From assembly GCA_903916735.1 (NCBI GenBank), contig CAIWXX010000045.1, positions 1-52,641 on the forward strand: DNA of 52,641 nt, in the 5' to 3' direction. Below the pieces are notes generated by a model. The model was given only the letters and a program-made list of their open reading frames with translations. It searched no databases and was not told the DNA's origin. The position numbers were made by a program, and so were the translations under genes. Position 1 is the stretch's first letter. Every line of letters starts with the position of its first letter. Positions 34,177 through 43,181 of this stretch are shown piece by piece. The DNA comes from an uncultured Acidobacteriota bacterium (GTDB lineage Bacteria > Acidobacteriota > CAIWXX01).

Positions 34177-35331
34177 CTATCGATTGAGCGCGCTCTGGAA
34201 CATGCTATCGTATTTCGCCAGAATTTTATCCCAGGTGTAGTTGGCGAGGACATAACGTTTGCCGGAAGCTCCGAATTGCGATGCCTGATCGCGACGTCGG
34301 AGAATGTACTGCAGCGCCTCCCCAAACTCCTCAAAATTTCCATAATAGAGTCCCGCATTTCCACGCAGGCAATGATCACGCAGAACCTCGCAATGACCAT
34401 TCACCAGAACAGGGGTTCCGCAGGCAAGTGATTCGAGCGCGATGATCGAACGGCTCTCAGCCGTCGATGGGAGGACGGTCACCGAGGCATCCCGGTAGGC
34501 GCCGAATTTTTCCTCGTCGATGAGGGTGCCGAGCGCGTGGATCTCGGGGTGCTTCGGCGGCTGCAGCGGCAACATGCCCATCAGGTAGAGGCGGCAGAAC
34601 ATATAATGCACGCGGAAACGGATAAAATATTCAATCACCTCAGCGCACTCATTACCTGTATCAACCCCGCCGGCGTAGAGAATGCAGGGGGCTGCCAGCC
34701 GCATCTTCGACTTCATATGCGCGGGCAATGTCACTCCAGGCCCGGCCACCAGCCGATGTTTCGCCGACGGCCGGAAAAATTCGGTGACAAATCGCTCTTC
34801 AAGATGTGAGTTGAAAATCAATCCCTCAGGCCGCTGGAAGACATCGCGATAAATTCGCAAAGAGGCGGCTGGTTCACGATGAGCCAGAGGGACAAGAATG
34901 ATGGGTTTCTCAACGGCGTGCAAGCCGGCGACGGTCAGGCAGGACTGATAAGCGAAAAAAAGAATCACATCGAAAAGATCCTGTTCTCCGCGAAGCGCCT
35001 CCACCAATTCCGGACAGAAAGGCCCCCGCTCTTCCAGCCACTGCGCTTCTTCGATCTCAGTGTGCTGCTGAGAGGAGATCTGATGTGACAATCTTCTAAA
35101 GCTCTCGGCGTTCCGTTCACGAATCGGTTGGAAACGACGGATCGTCATTCCTTCATCATCTTCGACACCGACAGCGTAATGTCGGCGCCACGTGAGATGA
35201 TCGAGCGCCGTAGTCGTATAGACGGTGATGAAGTGTTTTCGGGCGAGCCTGCGCAGAGTTTCGCGACAGAGATTTTCAGGGCCGTCAGCAATCTCTTTCC
35301 CAAAGCGTTGGATGACAACGGCCAGTTTCAT
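34177..35331 (-). CDS. GT4-type glycosyltransferase (pair 1, copy A)
   Basis: 384 residues with two Rossmann-like domains. N-terminal MKLAVVIQRFGKEIADGPEN closely matches the start of the protein at 37630-38865, so the two are paralogues. The C-terminal nucleotide-sugar domain has ILYAGGVDTGNECAEVIEYF, ALGTLIDEEKFGAYRDASVT and the E-x7-E element TAESRSIIALESLACGTPVL, followed by VNGHCEVLRDHCLRGNAGLY. In contrast to its paralogue, the usual G-R-I-D in the donor loop is AGGVD and the family's NGGAE is ADGPE, so activity could be altered. It is last in a four-gene operon and overlaps the preceding gene by 4 nt. The likely job is adding a sugar to an O-antigen or exopolysaccharide. Confidence 0.87.
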   Translation of the reverse strand: MKLAVVIQRFGKEIADGPENLCRETLRRLARKHFITVYTTTALDHLTWRRHYAVGVEDDEGMTIRRFQPIRERNAESFRRLSHQISSQQHTEIEEAQWLEERGPFCPELVEALRGEQDLFDVILFFAYQSCLTVAGLHAVEKPIILVPLAHREPAASLRIYRDVFQRPEGLIFNSHLEERFVTEFFRPSAKHRLVAGPGVTLPAHMKSKMRLAAPCILYAGGVDTGNECAEVIEYFIRFRVHYMFCRLYLMGMLPLQPPKHPEIHALGTLIDEEKFGAYRDASVTVLPSTAESRSIIALESLACGTPVLVNGHCEVLRDHCLRGNAGLYYGNFEEFGEALQYILRRRDQASQFGASGKRYVLANYTWDKILAKYDSMFQSALNR

Positions 35332-36410
35332 TCATGTCCTCCATGAGCTTTCAGCAGGATCCCGATATAATCATCGAAAAGCATCTCCAGCCTTTCCGTT
35401 CGGAAATAATCAAGTCGTGTGCGTTGGTTATCGAGAACGCTTTCACGGAGATCCTGGTTCTCACAAACTTCGGCGACGACTTCCGCCACCTCCGGCGCAT
35501 TGTAGGAATCGATGAGGAGACCGGCATTGCCCAGAGTAAAAGGCACCGCGCATCTGGCAAGGGCAACGATCGGCACGCCCATATACATCGATTCAACAAG
35601 CGGCACGCAAAATCCCTCGTGCTCGGAAAGCGACAGAAAACAATGGCTGCATCGGTAGCACGTGACGAGCTCTTCGTGAGTTACATGCCCCATGAACATC
35701 ACGTCTTCGGGACTCAAATGCAGATCCATCGCCAATTGCATGAGACTTTTCATATAAGACGGCAGCAAGCTCGTTTTTCCGACGATGATGAGGCGGACAG
35801 CCGGCGAGATGAATTTCTTAAAATAATATAGTGTTTTGATGAGATGCTCGATTCGCTTGTTCGGAACGATTCGCCCGACAAACAAGATGTTCCGACGCCC
35901 ATCTTGCAGGCTCCGAGCCAGAGCGCCGCAGAGGCCGACATCATATCGGGCCAGGTTCATGAAAATGGGAAACTCACCCGTTCGGTGGAATCCCATGGCT
36001 TCGAGCTCGATGCGGTTGTACTCGGAGTCGGCGAGGGCCAGATCGGTGTTTTCTACAAGAGTAGTAATTTCGTGTTTCCCGATAAGACAGATTCCGGCCA
36101 GCTCGGTGCTGTAAGGCTCAAAGAAATGAGCCGGGGTGATGTTGTGATAGATGAGAGCGCGTTTGCCCCGAAAGCGGCGCAGCCGATCGGTCAGCGGGGA
36201 AGGAAGGGCAAAGTGCAAGAAAGCCGCATCGGCTTCATCGGCATCCGCATCGACGGGCAGGCCATCGAGCCCTTTGTCGACGGTGAGTGCGCGGATGTCG
36301 GAAGCATATCCGGCTTTGCGAAGGCGGTTGCGGATGAAAAAAGCGCTGTCTCCGATGGCGTCACCGCTATGAAGCGCCGGAAGCCATTGATCGATTCGGA
36401 GGGTGCTCAT
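35328..36410 (-). CDS. GT4-type glycosyltransferase (pair 2, copy A)
   Basis: 360 residues, GT-B fold. The N-terminus LRIDQWLPALHSGDAIGDSA parallels that of the next gene upstream (LSYGDAIGDDTLAIQ), so these two are paralogues. Acceptor-side IYHNITPAHFFEPYSTEL is shared too. The donor side has ILFVGRIVPNKRIEHLIKTL, DVMFMGHVTHEELVTCYRCS and the E-x7-E motif SEHEGFCVPLVESMYMGVP. These are GT4 features (retaining transfer from a nucleotide-activated sugar). It overlaps both neighbours by 4 nt. Confidence 0.9.
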   Translation of the reverse strand: MSTLRIDQWLPALHSGDAIGDSAFFIRNRLRKAGYASDIRALTVDKGLDGLPVDADADEADAAFLHFALPSPLTDRLRRFRGKRALIYHNITPAHFFEPYSTELAGICLIGKHEITTLVENTDLALADSEYNRIELEAMGFHRTGEFPIFMNLARYDVGLCGALARSLQDGRRNILFVGRIVPNKRIEHLIKTLYYFKKFISPAVRLIIVGKTSLLPSYMKSLMQLAMDLHLSPEDVMFMGHVTHEELVTCYRCSHCFLSLSEHEGFCVPLVESMYMGVPIVALARCAVPFTLGNAGLLIDSYNAPEVAEVVAEVCENQDLRESVLDNQRTRLDYFRTERLEMLFDDYIGILLKAHGGHE

Positions 36411-37474
36411 ATCCTCGCCGCCACCTGGTTCACATAGTCAAGCAGGAGGCGACCGGTGATCGCGGGATCGTAGGAAGCGAGCACCTCGCGCTGGCCTCGG
36501 AGAATCTCCTCACGAAAATCTTTATCCCGCCTCAATGTCTCGGCGGCTTTGGCCATGGCGCCATAGTCCTTTTCCTTGAAAAGAATGCCGGCTCCTCGCA
36601 AAGTCTCCCCCACGGCGCTCGATTGCCATGCAATGACGGGCAGCCCGAAGTGGAAGGCCTCAAGCAGCGGGACGCAAAATCCTTCATGTTCGCTCATGCA
36701 GATAAACAGGTCGCTCATTCGGTAGTAGGCCACGACCTCTTCGTTCGTCACATGGCCTGTGAAATGAACCCGCTGGACGCCGAGCTCAGCGACAAAATCT
36801 TTGAGAGCCCAGTAATAGCGTTCGAACCCCTGGTAATCGCCCACGATAAACAGCCGGCTGTCGGCGTTATGCCATTTCTGGTAGACATGGAAGACACGGA
36901 TGACTTCTTCGATTTTTTTATTAGGGATGATACGGCCGACAAAAACAAATGTGTAGCCGGAATCGCCGTGAATCCTGTGTGGCATCCGGCTCTCGCGCCT
37001 GAATTTGGAAAAGTCCACGATGATGGGGAGAACTCCGGTTGGGGAGAATCCGGATTCCTCAAGCTCGCGACGATTGAAATCGCTGTCGCCGAGCCCGAGA
37101 TCAACAACGGGAGCGAAACCGCGCAGTTCCCTCCGGCCGAGATAGCAGAGCTGAGCCAGCAGCATGTTTGTGTCGAGGAAGTACTGCATCGGCGTGATGT
37201 TGTGATAGATCATGATCTTGCGATCCGACAATTCGGGCACTATATGCGAAACGGGAGATCCGATTGAAAAGTGGAAGATGATGATGTTGTTGGGGGAAGA
37301 AATCTTCCGGTACAATTCGAACCTCTTCACATGACTCGCCATCCGCGGATGGTGAAGCTGGCAAAAGATGTCGCTCTCATGGCCGGCGTCGCGGAGAATG
37401 CGCTGGATCGCGAGTGTGTCGTCGCCGATGGCGTCGCCATAGCTGAGCGCCGTCAGAAGCTGGTGGACTCTCAT
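36407..37474 (-). CDS. GT4-type glycosyltransferase (pair 2, copy B)
   Basis: 355 residues, paralogue of the previous entry: DAIGDDTLAIQRILRDAGHE, IMIYHNITPMQYFLDTNML, TFVFVGRIIPNKKIEEVIRV, VHFTGHVTNEEVVAYYRMSD and SEHEGFCVPLLEAFHFGLP (E-x7-E). The shared wording runs through the whole length, indicating a tandem duplication followed by divergence. The gene begins about 155 bases after the stop of the glycosyltransferase at 37630-38865. Confidence 0.9.
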   Translation of the reverse strand: MRVHQLLTALSYGDAIGDDTLAIQRILRDAGHESDIFCQLHHPRMASHVKRFELYRKISSPNNIIIFHFSIGSPVSHIVPELSDRKIMIYHNITPMQYFLDTNMLLAQLCYLGRRELRGFAPVVDLGLGDSDFNRRELEESGFSPTGVLPIIVDFSKFRRESRMPHRIHGDSGYTFVFVGRIIPNKKIEEVIRVFHVYQKWHNADSRLFIVGDYQGFERYYWALKDFVAELGVQRVHFTGHVTNEEVVAYYRMSDLFICMSEHEGFCVPLLEAFHFGLPVIAWQSSAVGETLRGAGILFKEKDYGAMAKAAETLRRDKDFREEILRGQREVLASYDPAITGRLLLDYVNQVAARI

Positions 37475-37629
37475 GGCCTATCAGAAGGAAAAACCGGAAT
37501 GGATGCCTGTTTCACGGCATTTTCCGTCCACGTTCTCCCTTAACCCTTGATCTTCTATTTTCCCCTCTCTCGGTTTGAATCACCCTTGACGCATATCCCC
37601 TCTTAATCTCTGCTCTCAATGGCGTCTCG

Positions 37630-38865
37630 TCATTTTGAAAATCCCCATCTCTTCCAGAGCGGACGAATTGGAGGAGCGGGTGGCTTGGGTTGCTGTTGTT
37701 CGAGCGTCTCGATGAGGCTTAAATATTTTTTCTCGATCACATCCCAGGAATAATTTCTCCGGAAGAATTTCCGGCCGTTGAAGCCGAGCTCTCTCCGGAG
37801 CCAATCGCGCTGCTCGAGCATCCTCAACGCCTCGGCAAACTCGTCATAGTTCTCGTAGAAAAGTCCTCCATTGCTGCGGAGGCACTGCCCGCGCAGGACT
37901 TCGCATCGACCATTGGCGAGGACGACCTTGCCGAGCGCCCAGGCTTCGAGGGTCACCATCGAGAGACTTTCGTATTGGGAGGGCATCAGAAGCACTTCGG
38001 CGCCGGCGATGGCATTGAACTTGTCGTCGTCGTTCAGGAATCCAAGATGCAGGATCGACGGATGGTTGGGAATTGGAAGGACGCTGCTCCCGATGAGCAC
38101 CAGCTTGAGGCCGCTTTTCACATCGGCCACATAGCGCTGGAAAAAATCAAACAACTCCGCGCATCCTTTGTTTTGGTCGATTCGCCCAACATAAACGGCA
38201 AAAGGGCCTTGAATGTCGTACTTTTTCCTGAACTCCGCCGGATTCGTGCGCTCGGGTATATTGGATCCAACACCAACCACATCCCCAGGGATCGCGCCGG
38301 CGCTCTCTGAAAGCCCCACGATCATTTCGCGTTCTTCGATTGAGTTGAAGATGATGGCTCGCGGCCTTGCGAAGAGCGGCGGCCAGATCGAGAAAACCGT
38401 GATATCGTCCTTTTCGGCCGTGGGCACGAGGAGCGCTTTGTGGGAGGCGACGTGCATCCCATGGAAGGTGTGATAGTAGCGATAGCTGAAAAAGATGAAG
38501 TAATCATAATTGTCGCGGTTCTTTTCGATGTAGCGGACAAGCGACGGGGACCAGGGCCCTTCCAGGCGCAGCCACTTCACCTCATCTTCAGCGATATGCG
38601 GATAGCGGAGTAATCGTTCCTGCCAACGGCCGAAGGCCACGGGATCGCGAGGGCGCAGCACTTTGAAACGCCTCACCGGGATCTTATTGACAAAATCAAA
38701 AGAGTGCTGGTAGTGGTTTTTCCAGGTGATGTAATCAAGGGCGCAGGTCGTCAACACTTCGACATCGACATGCCCGGCGAGGTGCTCCGCAATCAGCCGG
38801 GCGTGATACTCAGCTCCGCCATTAATCTCCATGCCGTAGCGCTGAACGACGAGTGCGATCTTCAT
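37630..38865 (-). CDS. GT4-type glycosyltransferase (pair 1, copy B)
   Basis: 411 residues from ATG 38865 (GGAG about 9 nt upstream; an earlier in-frame start adds 45 residues with no family resemblance). N-terminus MKIALVVQRYGMEINGGAEY is the acceptor-side glycine loop. The donor side has FAVYVGRIDQNKGCAELFDF, LHLGFLNDDDKFNAIAGAEV and the E-x7-E motif QYESLSMVTLEAWALGKVVL, then ANGRCEVLRGQCLRSNGGLF. Those last blocks are the ones shared with the copy at 34177-35331. The tail is basic and proline-rich (KPPAPPIRPLWKRWG), possibly contacting the membrane. Confidence 0.9.
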   Translation of the reverse strand: MKIALVVQRYGMEINGGAEYHARLIAEHLAGHVDVEVLTTCALDYITWKNHYQHSFDFVNKIPVRRFKVLRPRDPVAFGRWQERLLRYPHIAEDEVKWLRLEGPWSPSLVRYIEKNRDNYDYFIFFSYRYYHTFHGMHVASHKALLVPTAEKDDITVFSIWPPLFARPRAIIFNSIEEREMIVGLSESAGAIPGDVVGVGSNIPERTNPAEFRKKYDIQGPFAVYVGRIDQNKGCAELFDFFQRYVADVKSGLKLVLIGSSVLPIPNHPSILHLGFLNDDDKFNAIAGAEVLLMPSQYESLSMVTLEAWALGKVVLANGRCEVLRGQCLRSNGGLFYENYDEFAEALRMLEQRDWLRRELGFNGRKFFRRNYSWDVIEKKYLSLIETLEQQQPKPPAPPIRPLWKRWGFSK

Positions 38866-39006
38866 GAATGAACTCCGTTGCGATGGCGTCGAGGAGCCGA
38901 ATCGACCGGAGAGAGAGCAATCGTGTGAAGAGCCTCCACTTCTTCCCTCAAACCCACATGCGACTCCATCTTCCTTGACAGCTGTGAATTCCAGTGACAA
39001 CCGTCT

Positions 39007-39858
39007 CTAGGAGCGGTCCGGATGCGCATCGGGAATATCATTTCCAGCTAGGGCCGCTGTTTCATCCGCCTGGGCGAGCGGCGTGCGTGTTTCCTCGATC
39101 CGCTGCACCTGTTCTTCCATAATGGCTTCGCGCTTGCCATGCAGATCCAGTTGATCGGTCATTTCGGCGAGGCGACTCCGAAGATTCTGGTTTTCAATGG
39201 CGAGCGTCGTCAATTCGGCGACGAGGTTGGTTTGGATTCCATGGAGGAGTTTCACATAATGGGCCGTCTGGTCGCGGAGCGTCTGCATCCACTCGATCCA
39301 CTCGCTCTGATAATCAATCCGCCGCAGCATCTGGTCATCACGATCGCGGAGATCGAGGATCTGCTGGTGAAGCCGTTCGTAGACAGTGATTGTCTGATTG
39401 CGCAGAACCTGATTAACATGTGCTTGCTCGTAAACATAAGCATCCAGGTTCAGGAAGAGCTTCAAGAGAGGTCTCGTGAACTTCCGGATGATCATAAGAA
39501 ACCGACCGGCTCCCCCTCGAGACGAATAAAAAAGCGCTTCCACCGAAACATTCGGCTTTTCAAACTCCAAAAGCGGCCGTGTAAAGGGATCGACAAGCTG
39601 CACTCGCGGTTCAGGATTTTTCATGCTGAAAGATCCTGTCCGCGGCCCGCCGGGCTCACCATAGAGATCCGGAGTCTTCAATGATTTCACCTGCTGCGGG
39701 TCGGGCAGCGGCTTCAGTTTCATGGCGGCAAGATCATCAAACTCGGTGCCGATTTTCAGATCCCGTTTCTTCTGTTCGATCCGCCGGCGGATTTGGGCCA
39801 TGATTTCAGCCACGTTGACCGGTCGACGCCTTTGCTGTTGTTGTCTCCTCTGATCCAT
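39007..39858 (-). CDS. Coiled-coil protein heading the glycosyltransferase operon
   Basis: 283 residues from ATG 39858 (GAGGGG 5 nt upstream). The N-terminus is Gln/Arg-rich (DQRRQQQQRRRPVNVAEIM) and leads into a helix IMAQIRRRIEQKKRDL, an opening I associate with proteins found in surface-polysaccharide clusters, often ahead of a methyltransferase domain that is absent here. A central basic hydrophobic segment (about 118-138, RFLMIIRKFTRPLLKLFLNL) may lie on the membrane. From about 140 to 260 it is a long coiled coil (QQILDLRDRDDQMLRRIDYQ; NQNLRSRLAEMTDQLDLHGK). No catalytic motif is visible. It starts 141 bases upstream of the first glycosyltransferase and may scaffold these enzymes (inference). 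Confidence 0.7.
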   Translation of the reverse strand: MDQRRQQQQRRRPVNVAEIMAQIRRRIEQKKRDLKIGTEFDDLAAMKLKPLPDPQQVKSLKTPDLYGEPGGPRTGSFSMKNPEPRVQLVDPFTRPLLEFEKPNVSVEALFYSSRGGAGRFLMIIRKFTRPLLKLFLNLDAYVYEQAHVNQVLRNQTITVYERLHQQILDLRDRDDQMLRRIDYQSEWIEWMQTLRDQTAHYVKLLHGIQTNLVAELTTLAIENQNLRSRLAEMTDQLDLHGKREAIMEEQVQRIEETRTPLAQADETAALAGNDIPDAHPDRS

Positions 39859-40536
39859 GTACACCCCTCTGGAACTGCGCTAATCTAGTGAAGTGGAAGC
39901 ATTTCTGTCAAGCCGGAAGAGAAGACCCAGGTCCGCAGGTAAGAATCTCATCCTCGATGCGCGAGCAGTTGGCGTCAATGCTTGCGTTGCATAAAAGGCA
40001 AATCCAACTTTTTGGAACTGGTCAAGGATTGCTTGATCTCATTCCGGTTTTGGGTTGTTCCCCTGTTCATGCCCGTGCACGAAAATGCTTGTCAGGCCCT
40101 CCAAATCAAGTCGGGAACTGGAGCGGGTATGGGTTTCTCGATGCGAATTTGAGCGAGATAAGGCTTGGACCCGGGGATCTGGGGAAGAGCGAGGATCACA
40201 CCAACCTCCCTCAAATGCAAACGAAATTCCTTCGAAGTCACGGCAAAGTCAGGCCGGTACCTCATCAGGAAATTTTGAATTGGCGATGTCGAAGTTAAAT
40301 GTAAAAAGGAGAACCTCAATCAGAACGCTTCTGGAAATTTTTATTTTTATTTTTCACTTTTTACTTTGCAAACTCAGCGCATCATGGCCAACTTTGACGT
40401 GACCTTGAAATTTCTGAGATATCCGGTTTGACGCCTCATACGCTTCATGCTGCCTCCGCATTCTTCAGAGTTGCCTCCCGAGGTCCACGTGAACTATATT
40501 CTCTGCACTTGGATTAATAATGAAACAGGAGGCCTC
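39859..40536. other. Gene-free stretch containing repeat copy B
   Basis: About 680 bases between the divergent coiled-coil and M20 peptidase genes. Apart from the repeat at 40237-40403 I see no gene and no clear promoter; it must hold the promoters of both flanking units. Confidence 0.5.
40237..40403. repeat. Dispersed MITE-like repeat, copy B
   Basis: A 167-bp segment with good terminal inverted repeats: GTCACGGCAAAGTCAGGCC at the left (40237-40255), and on the other strand GTCACGTCAAAGTTGGCC at the right (40403-40386). Interior blocks match copy A at 24591-24756. The inverted similarity extends a little beyond these ends (GAAATT-C on both sides). Confidence 0.65.
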
Positions 40537-41769
40537 ATGAAAGACAAAATTCTGCAGAAGATTGAAAGCTACAGGCAATGGGCGATCGAGCTCCAGCGCG
40601 GATTGACGGCGATTCCTGCAATCAGCCCGGAGAGCGGTGGTGAAGGTGAATATGACAAAGCGGTGTGGCTCCGGAACGAACTGGAGACGCTGCACTTCGA
40701 CAGCGTCGAATGGTTCGATGCCCCTGACGAGAAGGCCAAGAACGGCAAACGGCCCAACATCGTCGCCCGATATCGTGGTCAGAACTCAAGCCGGACCGTC
40801 TGGATCATGTCGCATCTCGATATTGTGCCGCCGGGAGAACGCAGCCTGTGGAAGACCGATCCCTATGTGGTACACATCGAAGACGGCAAGTTGATCGGAC
40901 GCGGAGTTGAAGATAACCAGCAGGCCATCGTATCGAGCCTGATCGTGGCGCGGGCGCTCATGGAGAGTGGTGTGCGACCTCCTGTGGATCTGGCTCTCCT
41001 GTTCTGCGCCGATGAGGAGACAGGCTCCGCACTCGGCGCCGATTACCTGGTTGAACATCACCGGAATCTTTTTGGATCCAACGATATGTTCATCGTGCCC
41101 GATGGCGGCAATTCAGACGGCACGATGGTCGAGGTTGCAGAAAAATCAATCTGGTGGCTCAAGGTGCGCACCCAAGGCAGGCAGTGTCACGCATCAATGC
41201 CACACCAGGGCATCAACGCATTTCGCGCTGCCAGTGAACTTGTGACGAAACTCGGCTCGCTCTATTCCACATTTGCCGGACAAGATCCTTTGTACGATCC
41301 ACCGATGAGCACGTTCGAGCCGACGAAGAAAGAGTCGAACGTCCCCAACATCAATACGATCCCGGGTGATGATGTCTTCTATCTGGACTCGCGGGTGCTT
41401 CCCGACGTACCGCTGGCAGCCGTCGAAGCCGAAATCCGCCGGCTGGCCCAGGAAGTTGAAAGGACGCACAATGTCACGATCAGCCTTGAGAATGTGCAGC
41501 GAGGCGAAGCCGCGCCGCCGACCAGCCCCGACGCGGATGTGGTGCGCTGGATTTCCGAAGCCATTCGCGAAGTGCTCGGCGTTGAGCCCAAGCCGCAGGG
41601 AATCGGCGGCGGCACCGTCGCGGCTGTCTTCCGCCGCATCGGGTTGCCGGCCGTCGTCTACTCCAAGCTCGATGATACGGCTCATCAGCCCGGCGAGTAC
41701 TGTATCCTCGATAACCTCATCGCCGACGCCAAGGTATTGGCACTTGTCGCGCTCAAAGCCTCTGCCTGA
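40537..41769 (+). CDS. M20-family metallopeptidase (ArgE/DapE/dipeptidase-like)
   Basis: 410 residues from ATG 40537 (AGGAGG 5 nt upstream; an upstream in-frame start adds 30 unrelated residues). Zinc ligands of the M20 fold are visible: His in WIMSHLDIVPPGE, the bridging Asp in GRGVEDNQQAIVSS, the Glu pair in CADEETGSALGADY, Asp in IVPDGGNSDG, and the C-terminal His in DDTAHQPGEYCILD. The lid domain (about 190-310) includes KVRTQGRQCHASMPHQGINA. Members hydrolyse amide bonds of short peptides or acylated amino acids in the cytoplasm; no signal peptide is seen. It is followed by the LplT-like gene after about 150 bases. Confidence 0.9.
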   Translation: MKDKILQKIESYRQWAIELQRGLTAIPAISPESGGEGEYDKAVWLRNELETLHFDSVEWFDAPDEKAKNGKRPNIVARYRGQNSSRTVWIMSHLDIVPPGERSLWKTDPYVVHIEDGKLIGRGVEDNQQAIVSSLIVARALMESGVRPPVDLALLFCADEETGSALGADYLVEHHRNLFGSNDMFIVPDGGNSDGTMVEVAEKSIWWLKVRTQGRQCHASMPHQGINAFRAASELVTKLGSLYSTFAGQDPLYDPPMSTFEPTKKESNVPNINTIPGDDVFYLDSRVLPDVPLAAVEAEIRRLAQEVERTHNVTISLENVQRGEAAPPTSPDADVVRWISEAIREVLGVEPKPQGIGGGTVAAVFRRIGLPAVVYSKLDDTAHQPGEYCILDNLIADAKVLALVALKASA

Positions 41770-41921
41770 TGTCGCTCCGACCCGCCGGGCAGAATCACGG
41801 ACAGTATTATCGAGCCGTGATGCTGCCCGGTGATATCCCGCCTGCCGAGAAAGCTCAGATATGAGTATCGCCCTGAAATTCACCGACTGATGAGAGACGA
41901 CAACAACCAGAAGGATGAAGA

Positions 41922-43181
41922 GTGAGCAACCAGGTCGAGCATGAGCAGATTCGACGTGCGCGAGGGAAGTTCGTTGCCATGGCAAGCGCTTATTTCCTCG
42001 GGGTTTATAACGATAATTTCTTCAAGCAGGCGGCTCTGTTGCTGGCCGTCGCCGCCGGACGGACGGAAATGCAGGGCTACGCCATTGCCATTTTCACGCT
42101 GCCTTTCCTGATCTTCGCAGCCCCCGCCGGCTGGCTGGCCGATCGTTACCCGAAACGCAACGTTGTCATCGCCGCCAAGTGGATCGAACTGGCCGCGATG
42201 ATTTGCGGTGCCATCGGCATCTGTACCGGTCAGTGGTTTCTCATCTTCGCCATGCTCGCAACAATGGGGACCCAGGCCACGATTTTTAGCCCGGCTCTGT
42301 GCGGCTCGATTCCCGAGCTCTATCCCGAAAGCTATGTCACCAAGGCAAATGGTGTGCTTCGCATGATTGTCACGATCGGAATTCTGTCGGGGATAGCGCT
42401 GGCTGGAATCGCACTCGATGTTCACGGCATTGGACCGTGGGGCATTGACAACGGCAGGTTCGTCGTGGCCGTAGTGATCATCCTCGTTTCGCTGATCGGC
42501 CTCGCGGTCAGCTATGGCGTTTTTTCACGGCCGGCGGCATCTCCACAGGCATGCTTTCCGTGGAAAGGGCCGCTTGATACGATTCGCACTCTTTGGGAAA
42601 CGCGCACAGATGCACTGCTGGCATTAATCATTGGCGCCGATGTTTTCATCTGGTTCGTCGGGTCTCTGCAGATCCTGCTGATTAACCCTCTCGGACTCCA
42701 GCAGTATAAGCTCTCCGAGACTCTGACCAGCGCCCTGATCGTTTCGCAACTTTTGGGGATTGGAATCGGGGGGCTTGCAAGCGGCCGTCTTGCAACCGGA
42801 AAAAAATGGTTTCGTGTCTTGATCCCGGCCGGCTTCGTGATGTCCGTGCTGATGATGGGTGTGGCCGTCGTGCCATCGCTTCCGGCTTCAGTGCAACTGG
42901 TTTTCCTTTTCATTCTGATCGGGTTAATTGGAATTTTCGGCGGGCTTTTCCTTATTCCTTGCGAGAGCTTCATTCAGGTGCGACCGGCAGCCGACCGGAA
43001 AGGCGCTATCATTGCTTCTTCAAATTTCGTGATTTTTGCCGGAATTCTGCTTTCTGGTCCTCTCTCCAACGTATTTAATGCTGTCTGGAAACCCACGACA
43101 GGCTACGGCATCGTTGGAATTGTGTCATTCATCGTCAGCATTTTTCTGTGGCTCATATTCAGAAAAAGAGAATGGTCATGA
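41922..43181 (+). CDS. LplT-like MFS lysophospholipid transporter
   Basis: 419 residues starting at GTG 41922 (AAGGA 8 nt upstream), with about 12 transmembrane helices. The first helix ASAYFLGVYNDNFFKQAALL carries the N-D-N-F-F-K motif of LplT. Others are APAGWLADRYPKRNVVIAAK and GTQATIFSPALCGSIPELYP, both typical of this family, which flips lysophospholipids across the inner membrane. The next gene overlaps its stop (ATGA) and encodes the acyltransferase/acyl-ACP synthetase, exactly as lplT-aas in Enterobacteria. So the function is well supported by context. Confidence 0.88.
   Translation: MSNQVEHEQIRRARGKFVAMASAYFLGVYNDNFFKQAALLLAVAAGRTEMQGYAIAIFTLPFLIFAAPAGWLADRYPKRNVVIAAKWIELAAMICGAIGICTGQWFLIFAMLATMGTQATIFSPALCGSIPELYPESYVTKANGVLRMIVTIGILSGIALAGIALDVHGIGPWGIDNGRFVVAVVIILVSLIGLAVSYGVFSRPAASPQACFPWKGPLDTIRTLWETRTDALLALIIGADVFIWFVGSLQILLINPLGLQQYKLSETLTSALIVSQLLGIGIGGLASGRLATGKKWFRVLIPAGFVMSVLMMGVAVVPSLPASVQLVFLFILIGLIGIFGGLFLIPCESFIQVRPAADRKGAIIASSNFVIFAGILLSGPLSNVFNAVWKPTTGYGIVGIVSFIVSIFLWLIFRKREWS

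Noticed and set aside
41194-41985. 263-codon minus-strand frame
   Set aside because: Antisense to the M20 peptidase and its downstream gap; no recognisable feature.
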